In this document: one piece after another, positions 1 to 10,460 of the stretch
Layout of the letters: each line of letters opens with the position of its first letter
Position numbering within the stretch: position 1 is the stretch's first letter
Source: Amphiura filiformis
Lineage: Eukaryota > Echinodermata > Ophiuroidea > Amphilepidida > Amphiuridae
Reading direction: 5' to 3'
Assembly: GCF_039555335.1 (NCBI RefSeq)
Contig: NC_092640.1
Span: 27,251,446-27,315,445 of the forward strand
Length of the DNA stretch: 64,000 bases
The notes under the pieces: generated by a model
What the model saw: only the letters and a program-made list of their open reading frames with translations
Databases searched by the model: none
Told to the model about the DNA's origin: nothing
Position numbers and translations under genes: made by a program

Positions 1-122
1 GACAATGGTCAGTTTGGCACATTTTCTTTGAGACCTCTCTGTCTTTCAGAAAAGAACAACGGTTTCACTGATATGAATCAATATGGTGACAGGTTTCAAA
101 CATTTCTGATATACAGCCGATT

Positions 123-305
123 TTGAAAGTTGCCAAACTTTTTTTGAGGAGTTTATCTACAGGTGTTGGGGTAATAAACCAACTGAAATACTTTGTTCCC
201 AAGCGAATAATGTACTCACTATATTGTACTTTAATACTTCCTTACATAAATTACGGTATCTTTGCATGGGGAAATACTTGTCAAAATATTTGGAAAAGGT
301 TTTAA
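123..305 (+). pseudogene. LINE reverse-transcriptase C-terminal remnant
   Basis: The 60-residue translation has the pattern seen just after the RT core of jockey/CR1-like non-LTR retrotransposons: a STGVGVINQLKYFVPKRIM segment, then LYCTLILPYINYGIFAWGNT. Only this fragment remains; a stop follows directly and no RT catalytic motif or endonuclease is present. It is a dead remnant. The family assignment rests on motif recognition alone. Confidence 0.6.
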
Positions 306-408
306 AACTTCGAATAAAGCCACTTAGAATCATATCGAATAGTCACTTTTAAAGTCACTCAGCCCAAATTTTCAAGAATTGCTGGTGCCGCTAATGTTTT
401 CTGGTTTA

Positions 409-1072
409 TATACTGCGCCAAAAAGTATCCTTACACTTGGAAAAATAATCACAATTTCAAAACTGAACCATGTTGGGATAAATTTGTTTTTTAATAGATG
501 CACTATCTAATCCTGCACACTATCATAACTATGACACCACATTCAATCCAATGCGACCTTAAGAAGTAAAGTTACAAGCAATTAAATAGACGAAGGTCCA
601 GTTTTATAAATGACAAACTGGCCTATACAAGGCGCAAAAAGATTCCAACAAGCGTATCAAAGAGACACAGTTTCTCCAATGAAGCTTTATTTAAAGCAGT
701 TTTTATTTTAATATTTGCTTCTCTGTACTTTTCATAACTCATTTTATTTGTCAGCTCTTTTGTTTCAGTTTTCTTTTGTTCCTTTTGTTTTAAATTAAAG
801 TCACGCATAAAATTAGCCATTCACCCCTCTCAAACCAGATGTCTAGTCCGTGGAGTTTTGAGTAGGCCAGTCTGTCACTTTTAAAACTGGACCTCTGTCT
901 AATCAAATGCTTCTAACTTTGCTTCTTGAAGTCACATTGTTTTTAATGGGGTGTCAGAATGTGCCGGATTAGATAGTGCATCTATGAAACAAATAAATTT
1001 ACCGAAATATGGTTTATTTATAAAATTAGGATTTTTCTTCCAAGTGTAAGGATAATTGTTGGCGCAGTATAA
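409..1072. mobile_element. Foldback (inverted-repeat) element beside the serpin 3' end
   Basis: Two arms of about 210 bp, roughly 409-626 and 863-1072, are imperfect reverse complements. Both begin with TATACTGCGCC and contain AGATGCACTATCTAATC. The same arm sequence recurs at about 18310-18470 and, inverted, at 19700-19870, so this is a repeat family. The spacer (627-862) carries no recognisable gene. The right arm ends about 34 bp from the serpin stop codon. Confidence 0.75.
1013..1018 (-). promoter_or_regulatory. Candidate serpin poly(A) signal inside the foldback arm
   Basis: The minus strand reads AATAAA here, about 90 nt beyond the serpin stop codon. It is the first such hexamer noticed downstream of the stop and lies inside the transposon arm. 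Use as the cleavage signal is inferred from position only. Confidence 0.4.
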
Positions 1073-1105
1073 TGATGTCAGTTGATGCCTTTTCATTTGA
1101 TTGGT

Positions 1106-2455
1106 CTAGTCCCCGGGTCTAGTTACTCTGCCGAGAAACAATATTGTATCGGTTGGATTGTGTCTTATGTAGAAAAGAAACGGTCTGTTGATGTTTACAA
1201 CCCTGTTCATTGAAAATGCAACCATAAACATGGCGGTAGCAGCAGTAGCTTCACTGCCTCCTTCGTTCACGTCAATACTTGCTTTATGATTCACCTTGGA
1301 TACGTACAATTCATTTGTATTCTCCTGACACACGCCAACGCCAGATAAATCAGCTTTCTTATTGTCAAATAAATCTACCAAACCCATCTTTTTCAAAACT
1401 GAATCCAGATCAACTTGTTCAGAAAGGGAAAATGTTGGCAAATTTAAAGTAATTTGCTGTTCAGTTCGGGTAATAACCGACCATCGCCAAAATGTTTCCG
1501 GTGTTAGTTGCTTTTCAAGGTCATCTAGCGCATAGCTATATCTAGGGACAACTATTATCATGCTGAACACTTTGCCCTTGTAAGGCAATTCAAGAACTTC
1601 ACACTGACACACGTGGTCAAATCCGTATGGAAAACGTCCCATGTGATACATCATCGGTACTTCAACAGATACGTTATGGGAAGTGTGAAACATACCTGGT
1701 CTCGTCAATTTCTTATGGAATTGTTGCTCCCATTTGGCTTTAAAATATACAGCATTGACGAGCACTAAAACAGTTTCCGGATGCAAGTCATCTCGACCTA
1801 TTAAATTCTTTATTTTATTATTTGTTTGCTGTCGGACCCATGTGTTGATAATTCTTCTAGCCTTGCGTCTGACTACATTTTCTGCGGTAGCATTAAAATA
1901 TTTCTTCGTGTCGTAAATAAATTGCTCGCTTAAAGATACGTCACTGTCTATTATAAAGATTCGATTTGGCGATCGAAGAGAATAGAATTTCGTTAAAGAC
2001 GACATAATGACGTCATTCAAATCGTGGAACGATCTGTGTAACTGTAAATCCTCTGATGAATCGATTCCCATGACGTCCAGAATTTGTTTCGATGTGTTTC
2101 CGCGTGCACCAAGGTACACCATCGCTAGACTATTTGAAATACTGTACGGGGAAAACAATATGTTATCATTATTTGAATCGGTTGCAATTTCTCTATAAAG
2201 ATCCAGCGCAAATCTGTTATTGACGTCGCTTGTTTGACGATTATCCAATATGTAGAAGCAGTCGAAGCCAAAATCTGCACTTGACACGTAGCTCTTCGAC
2301 TTACTGCTGCTTTCGTAGTCAGGGTAGTAGTCCTCTGACTCGTCATACTCGTTCCCAATGGTTATAGCATCATCTCCGGTTGCAGGCAATCCATTCCCTA
2401 TTTTAGTGATGAGTAATGCTACGAACGTCGTCCACAACAAAAAACGCGACGCCAT
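1106..2455 (-). CDS. Secreted serpin with inhibitory hinge, Phe-Ser scissile bond and acidic Tyr-rich tail
   Basis: Serine protease inhibitor of the serpin fold, 449 residues from the ATG at 2455. The open frame runs upstream to 2500 but starts with TTG there; a splice acceptor (TTTACAG) at about 2503 suggests a 5' UTR exon, so the ATG at 2455 is preferred. Residues 1-22 look like a signal peptide. Residues 28-48 are acidic and Tyr-rich (NEYDESEDYYPDYESS), resembling the sulfated thrombin-binding tail of heparin cofactor II. The serpin core starts near residue 79 with NNRFALDLY and ILFSPYSISNSLAMV. The hinge EGGSEATAATA begins at residue 398 and matches inhibitory serpins. Ungapped spacing against alpha-1-antitrypsin, from the hinge to the conserved NRPFLF, puts P1-P1' at Phe414-Ser415, which predicts a chymotrypsin-like target (inference). 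The whole core is in one exon, unusual for vertebrate serpins. The 3' end abuts a foldback transposon. Confidence 0.9.
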   Translation of the reverse strand: MASRFLLWTTFVALLITKIGNGLPATGDDAITIGNEYDESEDYYPDYESSSKSKSYVSSADFGFDCFYILDNRQTSDVNNRFALDLYREIATDSNNDNILFSPYSISNSLAMVYLGARGNTSKQILDVMGIDSSEDLQLHRSFHDLNDVIMSSLTKFYSLRSPNRIFIIDSDVSLSEQFIYDTKKYFNATAENVVRRKARRIINTWVRQQTNNKIKNLIGRDDLHPETVLVLVNAVYFKAKWEQQFHKKLTRPGMFHTSHNVSVEVPMMYHMGRFPYGFDHVCQCEVLELPYKGKVFSMIIVVPRYSYALDDLEKQLTPETFWRWSVITRTEQQITLNLPTFSLSEQVDLDSVLKKMGLVDLFDNKKADLSGVGVCQENTNELYVSKVNHKASIDVNEGGSEATAATAMFMVAFSMNRVVNINRPFLFYIRHNPTDTILFLGRVTRPGD

Positions 2456-2948
2456 TTGGAACGCACAATTGTCAAAAGTTCTGGTATAATCCTCCAGCAA
2501 CTCTGTAAATAATTAAGAGAAATATATTATGATCGGTAGGTGCTAAGAGAATAACAATTACTTTTGCAAATAAACCATTCAAGGGAAAGGTGAAAACATA
2601 CAGAAACTACGCAGCTTGGAAACAAAAATATCAGCACCTCCATATTGTAGTTTCATAATGTAGCTGTTTAAAACATTTCAGGGTTTGTTGTCTTTCGAAA
2701 ATGATGTTCGATAAAAGCTAGCTAACAATAGTTTATTTACCTTTATTATAAGTCTGGTATGACTCGTTGCGTGATCAGCAGCGGCTTCAGCTATGAAGTA
2801 AAGCGGCGACCAAATATTGAGGACCACAGTCCACGCTTCACAATGTTCAAAAGGCCTATCATTCATATGGTGTAGCTCAATAAATCTTAAAAACTTGAAT
2901 ACATACTAGGAGAGACTTAAAGTAGACTGATTTATTTGATTTCCTGTA

Positions 2949-3210
2949 ATGTTCAAAATTTACAATAGCATATATAATTAAGCAGCTGCATAATCACCGA
3001 TGCCATCACTCATTGATAACCACATAATTATGTTTCGCATCGTAACTGTTTACGTATTTCTATGGTTACCATGTATGCCATTATCGTTGATGATCTGACA
3101 TTTGTTCGACTTTTTAGCGACTGTTCAAAATACAATAGCACCTATAATTCAGCAGGTGCATGAGTACCGGTGCTATCACTCATTAGTAGGCCTACCCATA
3201 ATTAGATAGT
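2949..3210. repeat. Imperfect direct duplication, about 172-bp spacing
   Basis: A segment of about 65 bp containing ACAATAGCA, ATAATT, AGCAG and ATCACTCATT occurs near 2950 and again near 3122. The copies are diverged and no gene was found in either. Confidence 0.6.
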
Positions 3211-3495
3211 TAGTTACCATTAACGTTAATGTTCTGAACTTTATATAGAGCAACATTAATAAGCGGAGACAATTTTTGTCTTCTTGTTTGGTCTTGTTTG
3301 AATGCAATGTTACAACCTGCAGCTTCTAAAAAGAAAAGTGATAACATTATCCCCCATAAGAAACAAAATTAACAATTCGTTCTTAATTTTGAAATACGGT
3401 GGATACAGGATTGTCCCAGAATGATTAGTACCTGCCAATACCCATCATTAACTCACATTTGTAAAAACCGTGAATATCATTTCCACTGGTCTTGC

Positions 3496-3742
3496 CGATC
3501 GCAAGTATGCTAATGTATTGTTTATCACGGATGACTTCTCCAGATTGTTCAATCCGTCGGTTGTATCTCATGGAAAGCATTGCAACGTAGGTTTAACAGC
3601 TGCAGAGGTGGCACTCCTCCAAACACACCAGGCTGTATATCATGAAATTATTGTGAGCCAGGTATACCCAACCAGATTTGCCAGTCCATCAAACACATCA
3701 GGATATATCTCATGCAATTCATTGTTATCAAGATATTGGTGT
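3496..3742 (-). pseudogene. Decayed LRR fragment related to the LGR gene
   Basis: The minus strand reads YLDNNELHEIYPDVFDGLAN close to 3665-3735, almost the same as LRR units of the receptor at 6993-10460. Upstream parts on the minus strand (3496-3660) show degraded DGL and HEI remnants with frame breaks. No signal peptide or seven-helix segment was found nearby. It is best explained as a relic of a second LGR copy or a displaced piece of the LRR array. Confidence 0.65.
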
Positions 3743-3842
3743 TAATCGAGGAGATCAATGCATATAGTTTGAATACAGCTATAAACAGGATATCTAATAT
3801 GTTAATCATGCCTTAGTCTTCACTCAAATGTTATTTTCCTAA

Positions 3843-4910
3843 TACAGGCTGAGTCAAAAAGAAGTAAACTCATGTTTGAGGGACTGTAACTCGAGATCTG
3901 GAAGGAATCTGCTAACAATGAAAATACCACTGGAAAGAGCAAATTGTGCACGTCTAAATAAAAAAAAGAATTGTTGCAATTGCTCACAGCAAACTCACGT
4001 TATACTCATTTGCATATAACCACCCATTGTTGTAGCTGCACACGGTTTTACTTCCCAAGTAGGGGCCTACCTGTTATATTGATTGGTAAGGCGCGATATT
4101 CAAATGCACATAAAGTTATGTGGCAGGTGTGGTTTCGATCAATAATTCCTACATGTTAAAGGGCTCTTTTCAATATGAATTTTACCTCATTATAAAAAGA
4201 TTTTGCACTACATTATAATAAAACGGGCCAAATGACAACATGGCACTACAAAATTTACCGCACGGGAGTGCACGTTTCTGTCGACGAAGTATCATGAAAC
4301 TAAGAGTCCAACTGAAGTTCAGCGTCTTTTTCGTCTCCAATTTCATGTAAGGGAGCAGTATATAAGAATGTGAACAAGCTCAATGTACATGGGACATTAA
4401 GAAACAGACAGCCGGAAGCGTCAGGCAGACCACGAACTGCTAGATCACAAGTGAACATTACTAGAGTTAGACATGCGTTACATCAAGACCAAAGATCGGC
4501 TCAATCCTTTACTCAACATTCCCCAATCAAGCTTCTGCCGGATCGTTCGTAAAGACTTGAATTGGTATCCCTACAAACTATATTACCGTCATGGACCTTG
4601 TTGAATATTAATTAAAAGCAAAAGTTGTCTTTTCAACAATAAATCCTGTCAGCACTTTTCTGATTCGTCAAAAGTGAAAAGCTTTGAAATGGATGAAAAT
4701 CAATCAGCCGTGTGCAGCTACAAAAATGGGTGGTTGTATTCAAATGAGTATAACTTTAGTTTGCTGTAAACAATTGCGACAATTCTTTTTTTTATTTAGA
4801 GGTGTAGAATTTGCTCTTTCCAGTGGCATTTTTATTTTTAGCAGATTCCTTGCAGATCTCGAGTTACATCCCCTCAAACATGAGTTTACTTCTTTTTGAC
4901 TCAGCCTGTA
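3843..4910 (+). mobile_element. Tc1/mariner-like relic with long inverted ends
   Basis: Ends TACAGGCTGAGTCAAAAAGA (3843) and its reverse complement (to 4910) belong to inverted arms of about 200 bp, with TA at each end as in Tc1/mariner insertions. A plus-strand stretch at 4370-4552 retains a helix-turn-helix-like segment (SGRPRTARSQVNITRVRHAL) typical of the N-terminal part of mariner-related transposases. No DDE catalytic domain is readable, so the copy is non-autonomous. Confidence 0.65.
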
Positions 4911-5071
4911 TGATCTGCGACAAGGTACCATAATATTATTCCAATGCGAACTGGATATTTAATGTTTTGATGCGGTACCGTATACTTTAGTGTAGCAATT
5001 GGATAGCCTTTTTGTATGACATGTTGGGTCATCTTTTTCTCCATAAAGCCTTTCTGGATGTAGTTGTCGAT

Positions 5072-5314
5072 CTATAGACCACTTGACATCAGTGTTTATC
5101 AACAAAGGCGAGGGATTGGTATTTCGATATGCTCGAACGAACCGCTTCACTGTTCAATGGCTTTCTTGTATTATATGAAATGTGGTGGGAGATTTAAAAT
5201 ACACATGTCCTGAGCAAACTACGATGCGCACGCACACTGCAGGGCAAAGAACAATGGAAAGTGCCATAGTGCGCATACTGCCGGGCAATGACGTCACATG
5301 TCAAGTGGTCTATA
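5072..5314. mobile_element. Short MITE, about 243 bp
   Basis: The terminal inverted repeat CTATAGACCACTTGACAT at 5072 matches ATGTCAAGTGGTCTATA at about 5298-5314. The interior has no open frame of interest. Confidence 0.65.
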
Positions 5315-6992
5315 TACCAGCAATAGTCAGATGGGCAATGGTCCTTTGAGGCAAGAAGATTACCACAGGAGTCCTTCAAGTTGAGTGATCTGCAATTTCA
5401 CGTCTCTGAATAATACTGAATAATTAGTCTCATCTTTGCATGGATATTAAAATGGTTTTGTCCACTTGCTGACTCGACAATAAATTTCCTGTTATCCATA
5501 CATTGGAGATTAATCGGTTATTTCCGCTGGGCCAACTGTATTTTCCGGGCAGTTGTCTCAACTGTCTCTTCAATAGTACTTTCTCCCACAGCCAATCAGC
5601 ATGACCAGTCCTTGACATGTATTTCCATCCCTGACCCTCTCTTAAGAAATTGCTGGCTTGGCGGGGATTTGAAACTGCATTACACCACCCGTGTTACATG
5701 TAGACAAAAGAATGACTTACAAGTTTACAACGCAATACAATATAAGATACAATATAAGAACTATAACTATCTTCATCACCACTATATGTGGTGCGACCGA
5801 CGATATGAAATTAAATTACTGTATAACATGTATAAAGTGTCGTATAAGAAGTATTTTAAATAGAAACTTGCTGAAAACTACATCCTAACTGAATATACAC
5901 AAATTTACTGTTTTTACAGGCAATACATCGCGAGATAAATCATGAGAAACATGCAACACATAAAGGATCAAATCAAAACTCGACCGGGCGGTTTCGTCCC
6001 GTTGTCAGAGGATATTGCTATATGGATATTTACAAGAATGCATGAGTTTCCAGAATGATATCTACATTGATCTAGAAGAACTCCCGGGACGGAAAAAAAA
6101 TCCTGCCTTTTCAAATCAAGATCGGAAAAGATCGGAGAACCGCAGTATTTATTCAGTAAGCTAGGGGGTCAAATTGGTGCACAACGAATCAAGCTGAATC
6201 ACGTACCCTTTTGAGTGAAAATACAACGTATAGCCAAAATCAACATGAGTCATCACAGAGAAATATTTTCTAACTAACACTTCCACTATTTGACACTTCG
6301 CAATGTGACAGTAAAAGAAAAAAAAACCCAGATGTTTGTCGTCTGCGCCACATTTGATTTGGTCTTCGTGTGGTCTTCGCAATATAAATATCAATCTCTT
6401 GCACAAGCCATACCCAACGCTTGACCGTGTCCTTCACGCAGATTTGTGTTCAGACGTAATAGTTGCGTTTGTGTTAGCTTTGATGACCCGGAATTGTAAA
6501 CGGGGTCATCTATGACAAATTTCGGAAAACTTCGGAAAAGGTCTATTGTACTACATTTGTATAGAAACCACTTGGAATTGTATTACTTGCGCGGGCGTCT
6601 GGATGATATCAACCAGCCATGTGAACCAGGGTGTGAATGACTGGACCTCATTACTGAGTATATTCACGTAGACTTTAGAGCTACCGGTAACCGCCCGGAA
6701 CCAGCGGTCAATCGGCGGTTTAGTTTTGATTTGATCCCTAATAATGAATGTGTACCTCCAGACCATTTCGACATATGTCTGACAAATTTTGATATTAAAA
6801 GTGCATTTTTGCTGGTAAGCCGGAGGTACATGGTTTTTGGTCTCCATGCGTGACCATTCACGGAGGGATATCTTATATGACGTTAAACACAGGGCTATAT
6901 GGCGTCCACCATTCTCCTATAGAGTTCAGTCTCTTTGTGCTCAGATAAAAGGTTTTGTGTTCCAGGGATCTCAGATATGTCTTTTTTGTCTT
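5315..6992. other. Intergenic stretch downstream of the LGR gene
   Basis: No recognisable gene, RNA or clear inverted-repeat element was found. The short open frames here have no family signature. Part of the right side is presumably the LGR 3' UTR. Confidence 0.5.
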
Positions 6993-9900
6993 TTAATCTT
7001 TCTGTGCAGCGATTTCCCTCATTCGGATATTTTCTTCTTGACCTCTACGCTTACAACATAGGCATTTATTCTTGTCAAATAAAAATCCAGCAAATGTATA
7101 TAAAAATGGGTTGAGAGTGGAATTAATTGGGAGCGCGAACGTTGCTATCCAGGCGTAAGTGATTGGTTTCACTTCCACTGCACCAGTCTGGACAAGAATC
7201 GATACAATCCCGATTGGTACCCAGGAGCAAAAGTCCGTGAGGACAAGAAGAGACATTTTCATGGCCATACGCCTTTCTTCCCGTGATCTTTGTGAGCATG
7301 CAGAGTCTCTGCTAGTGCTTCTCGTAGTACAAAAAATATACGCGTAACAGAAACCTACTACTAAGAAACAGACTACGTTGATACCAGTGAACATGATGAT
7401 GGATAGATACATGGACACTTTGCTGCGTTCGTACTGATATGTGTTAGCTAAAAGAGGCTCTACGACTGTATATGTTGTGCGTTCAATACTGCCTATGGTA
7501 CTACTTTTCTTATACATCTTCAATTTTGAAATCGGGAGGCCAACGCAAACCTCTGAAACTTTGTAAAAATCAGAATCTACTCCCGATAATACTAAGGACG
7601 CTACGCCAAAAGTAAATGCTACAAACCACTGCACAACCAATAATATACGCGCCAATTTGGTACCCATGCGTGGACTTCCAAATGGGTACTTTATGCCCAG
7701 AAACCTGTCAATGCTTATGAGAGTTATAATGAAAGCCGATGCCTCACTGGATAACACAGAAAGGGCTCCAGCAAACCTGCACAACACACTTTTTCTCCAC
7801 AAATCAGAATGAGATGGAAAAAAATCTGCGTAATACAAATCAACTGATAGCAAAATGATGAGGTATATGCACATTGTGAGATCAGATATGGAAAGATTTG
7901 TGATAAGGAGGAATTGCACTTTATTACTTTGCCGCCTACGCCTTACTCTGGAGTAAAGTGCACATGTATTTCCAAAGATACCAAACATACTCATAAGCCA
8001 CACAATAATGCGAATGAAGTCGTAAGGCAGCATGCGCGTACAAGTAAGGAATGGGGATGGCGGTTCATCACTCTTGCATTGGACAGATGCTGCGTAACAA
8101 CATATCGCTGATTGTGTAACTAACAAGGTGGCGGTTTCGTTTAAACCCCAAAATACTTCACTGCGTATCCAAAGGAGTGAGTTTTTCCTCAGCGCAATAG
8201 TATTGAGAGAGGTACACCTAGATAAACTTGGGAGTTGATTCAAATAGTTTTCAGAAAGATTTAAAAATCTCAAAGAAATCAGGCTGTCAAAAATGTTTCC
8301 TGGAAGATACGAAAGCTGGTTATGATTAAGTGCCAGATCGACTAATCTGGTTTGGTTTTGAAGTGTGCCAGGCAGGAGAAAGGAGAGCTTATTATATGGT
8401 AACCACAATAATTGCAACTTGCTTAATGATTGGAAAGCGTCGAATGGTAATTCCCGTAATGTAGTATTTATCATAGTTAACATAATCAGTCCTGTTAGAC
8501 CTTCAAATGCACCAGGCTGTATCTCGCCTAATGCATTGAAATCCAGGTGTAACTCATTTAGCCTGGTCATTGCTGTCAACACACCAGCTTGAATCTCATG
8601 CAATGAATTGACTTGAAGGTATAACACCTCTAGATTGACCAATTCTCCAAACATACCAGGCTGTATCTCATGTAATGCATTTTTTTCAAGGTATAGCTGC
8701 GTCAAATTGACCAGTCCGTCAAACACACCGGGCTGTATCTCATGTAATGAATTGTTTGCCAGGGACAAACCCTCTAGATTGTTCAATCCGTCAAATACAC
8801 CAGACTGTATCTCGTGTAATTTATTGTGACCCAGGTCTACCCAATCCAGACTTGAAAGTCCGTCAAACACACCAGGCTGTATCTCATGTAATGCATTTCT
8901 ACGTATGATTAACTCCTCCAGCTTTGGCATTTCTCCAAACACACCGGGTTGTATCTCCTGTAATGCATTGTTATCAAGGGATAGGTACGTCAAATTTACC
9001 AATCCTTCAAACACACCAGGTTGTATCTCCTGTAATGCATTGTTTTCAAGGGATAGGTACGTCAAATTTACCAATCCGTCAAACACACCAAACTGTATCT
9101 CGTGTAATTCATTGTGATCGAGATCTAACCGATCCAGACTTGCCAGTCCGTCAAACACATCAGGCTGTATCTCATGTAACGCATTTCTACTTAGGATCAG
9201 CTTCTCCAGCATTGTCACTTCTCCAAACACACCAGGCTCTATCCCATGTAATGCATTGTTTTCAAGGTATAGGTGCGTCAAATTGACCAGTCCGTCAAAC
9301 ACACCGGGCTGTATCTCATGTAATGAATTGTTTTCCAGGGATAAACCCTTTAGATTGTTCAATCCGTCAAACACACCAAACTGTATCTCGTGTAATTCAT
9401 TGTGATCCAGATCTAACCAGTCCAGACTTGCCAGTCCGCCAAACACACAAGGCTGTATCTCAAGTAACGCATTTCTACGTATGATTAACGCCTCCAGCTT
9501 TGGCATTTCTCCAAACACACCCGGCTCTATCTCCTGTAATGCATTGTTATCAAGGCCTAGGAACGTCAAATTTACCAATCCGTCAAACACACCGGGCTGT
9601 ATCTCATGTAGTTCATTGTGATCCAGGTCTAATCGATCCAGACTTGCCAGTCCGTCAAACACATCACACTGTATCTCATTTAACGCATTTCTACGTAGGA
9701 TTAGCTTCTCCAGACTTGTCATTTCTCCAAACACACCAGGCTCTATCTCCTGTATTGCATTGTTAGCAAGGGATAGGTACGTCAAATTTACTAATCCGTC
9801 AAACACACCGGGCTGTATCTCATGTAATTCATTGTGATCAAGGAACAACCAATTCAGACTTGCCAGTCCGTCAAACACACCAGGATGTATCTCTCGTAAT

Positions 9901-10460
9901 TCATTGTTATCAAGATATAACCGCTCCAGCCTTGTCAGTCCTCCCAACACATCATGCTTCATATCATGTAATGCATTATAAGAAAGGTCTAACGACTCCA
10001 GACTCTCCAGTCCTTTAAACACACCAGGTTGTATCTCACGCAATGCACTATCACTGAGGTTCAAGATTTGTAACGTGTCGGCAAAGCTTACAAATACCGG
10101 TGGTGCTATACTATGAAAAGTGCTACCAGCCCAGCTGAGATTAGCCACTTCATCAAATGGATACAAAACTTGAATCATGGACACACTTCCATCAGTGCAA
10201 TTACTTATCACAGTGTCATTATGCAAGGTACAGGTACAGTCCAATGAGCATTCCATATGACATTTTATACCAAAAACTATTTCGAACTCCCAGTCCCATC
10301 TTGTATCCCAAACTCCTTCTACACAATTAATTATCGTATTAATATCTTGTCCGCTAACAGCCATCTGTGTACTGCAAACAATTAAAAGCAAGCAAAACGC
10401 AAATTCAATTCCAATATAGCAGGAGAGTTTACACGAGATCCTGTGATAGAGTTTAGACAT
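6993..10460 (-). CDS. Leucine-rich-repeat G-protein-coupled receptor (LGR type), intronless
   Basis: A 1155-residue receptor in one uninterrupted exon; the ATG at 10460 sits in a strong CCACCATG context. Residues 1-37 form a signal peptide. A Cys-rich cap follows (Cys46, 67, 71, 75, 77, 88), then about 25-27 LRRs of 24 residues (about 130-790) with consensus HEIQPGVFDGLVNLTYLSL. A hinge with an adjacent Cys pair (ICCYAASVQC) leads to a rhodopsin-class seven-helix domain from about 815: GN in TM1, NLSISDL in TM2, Asp918-Arg919-Phe920 in place of DRY, FCSWVP in TM6, and NPFLY at 1117-1121 in TM7. These fit the LGR family (relaxin-receptor or GRL101-like). No LDL-A module is seen, which argues against a standard type C LGR. 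It should act at the plasma membrane and signal through a G protein; the ligand is unknown. The LRRs contain near-identical blocks, indicating recent internal duplication. Confidence 0.92.
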   Translation of the reverse strand: MSKLYHRISCKLSCYIGIEFAFCLLLIVCSTQMAVSGQDINTIINCVEGVWDTRWDWEFEIVFGIKCHMECSLDCTCTLHNDTVISNCTDGSVSMIQVLYPFDEVANLSWAGSTFHSIAPPVFVSFADTLQILNLSDSALREIQPGVFKGLESLESLDLSYNALHDMKHDVLGGLTRLERLYLDNNELREIHPGVFDGLASLNWLFLDHNELHEIQPGVFDGLVNLTYLSLANNAIQEIEPGVFGEMTSLEKLILRRNALNEIQCDVFDGLASLDRLDLDHNELHEIQPGVFDGLVNLTFLGLDNNALQEIEPGVFGEMPKLEALIIRRNALLEIQPCVFGGLASLDWLDLDHNELHEIQFGVFDGLNNLKGLSLENNSLHEIQPGVFDGLVNLTHLYLENNALHGIEPGVFGEVTMLEKLILSRNALHEIQPDVFDGLASLDRLDLDHNELHEIQFGVFDGLVNLTYLSLENNALQEIQPGVFEGLVNLTYLSLDNNALQEIQPGVFGEMPKLEELIIRRNALHEIQPGVFDGLSSLDWVDLGHNKLHEIQSGVFDGLNNLEGLSLANNSLHEIQPGVFDGLVNLTQLYLEKNALHEIQPGMFGELVNLEVLYLQVNSLHEIQAGVLTAMTRLNELHLDFNALGEIQPGAFEGLTGLIMLTMINTTLRELPFDAFQSLSKLQLLWLPYNKLSFLLPGTLQNQTRLVDLALNHNQLSYLPGNIFDSLISLRFLNLSENYLNQLPSLSRCTSLNTIALRKNSLLWIRSEVFWGLNETATLLVTQSAICCYAASVQCKSDEPPSPFLTCTRMLPYDFIRIIVWLMSMFGIFGNTCALYSRVRRRRQSNKVQFLLITNLSISDLTMCIYLIILLSVDLYYADFFPSHSDLWRKSVLCRFAGALSVLSSEASAFIITLISIDRFLGIKYPFGSPRMGTKLARILLVVQWFVAFTFGVASLVLSGVDSDFYKVSEVCVGLPISKLKMYKKSSTIGSIERTTYTVVEPLLANTYQYERSKVSMYLSIIMFTGINVVCFLVVGFCYAYIFCTTRSTSRDSACSQRSREERRMAMKMSLLVLTDFCSWVPIGIVSILVQTGAVEVKPITYAWIATFALPINSTLNPFLYTFAGFLFDKNKCLCCKRRGQEENIRMREIAAQKD
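8093..10076 (-). repeat. LRR-coding array with higher-order 72-residue periods
   Basis: Coding repeats of 72 nt inside the LGR gene. Several sets of three LRRs recur in the same order: a GLVNLT unit, a GEM.KLE unit with RRNAL, and a GLASLD unit with DHNELHEIQ. This gives a superperiod of about 216 nt. DNA identity between sets is high, so unequal exchange is likely to have expanded the array. Confidence 0.8.

Noticed and set aside
2456-2500. N-terminal 15-residue extension of the serpin
   Set aside because: The frame there starts with TTG, lacks an ATG, and would place a hydrophilic stretch before the signal peptide; it is likely 5' UTR.
8365-9766. Several plus-strand open frames across the LRR region
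   Set aside because: They are antisense shadows of the LRR-coding repeats; the minus frame has signal peptide, LRRs and seven helices.
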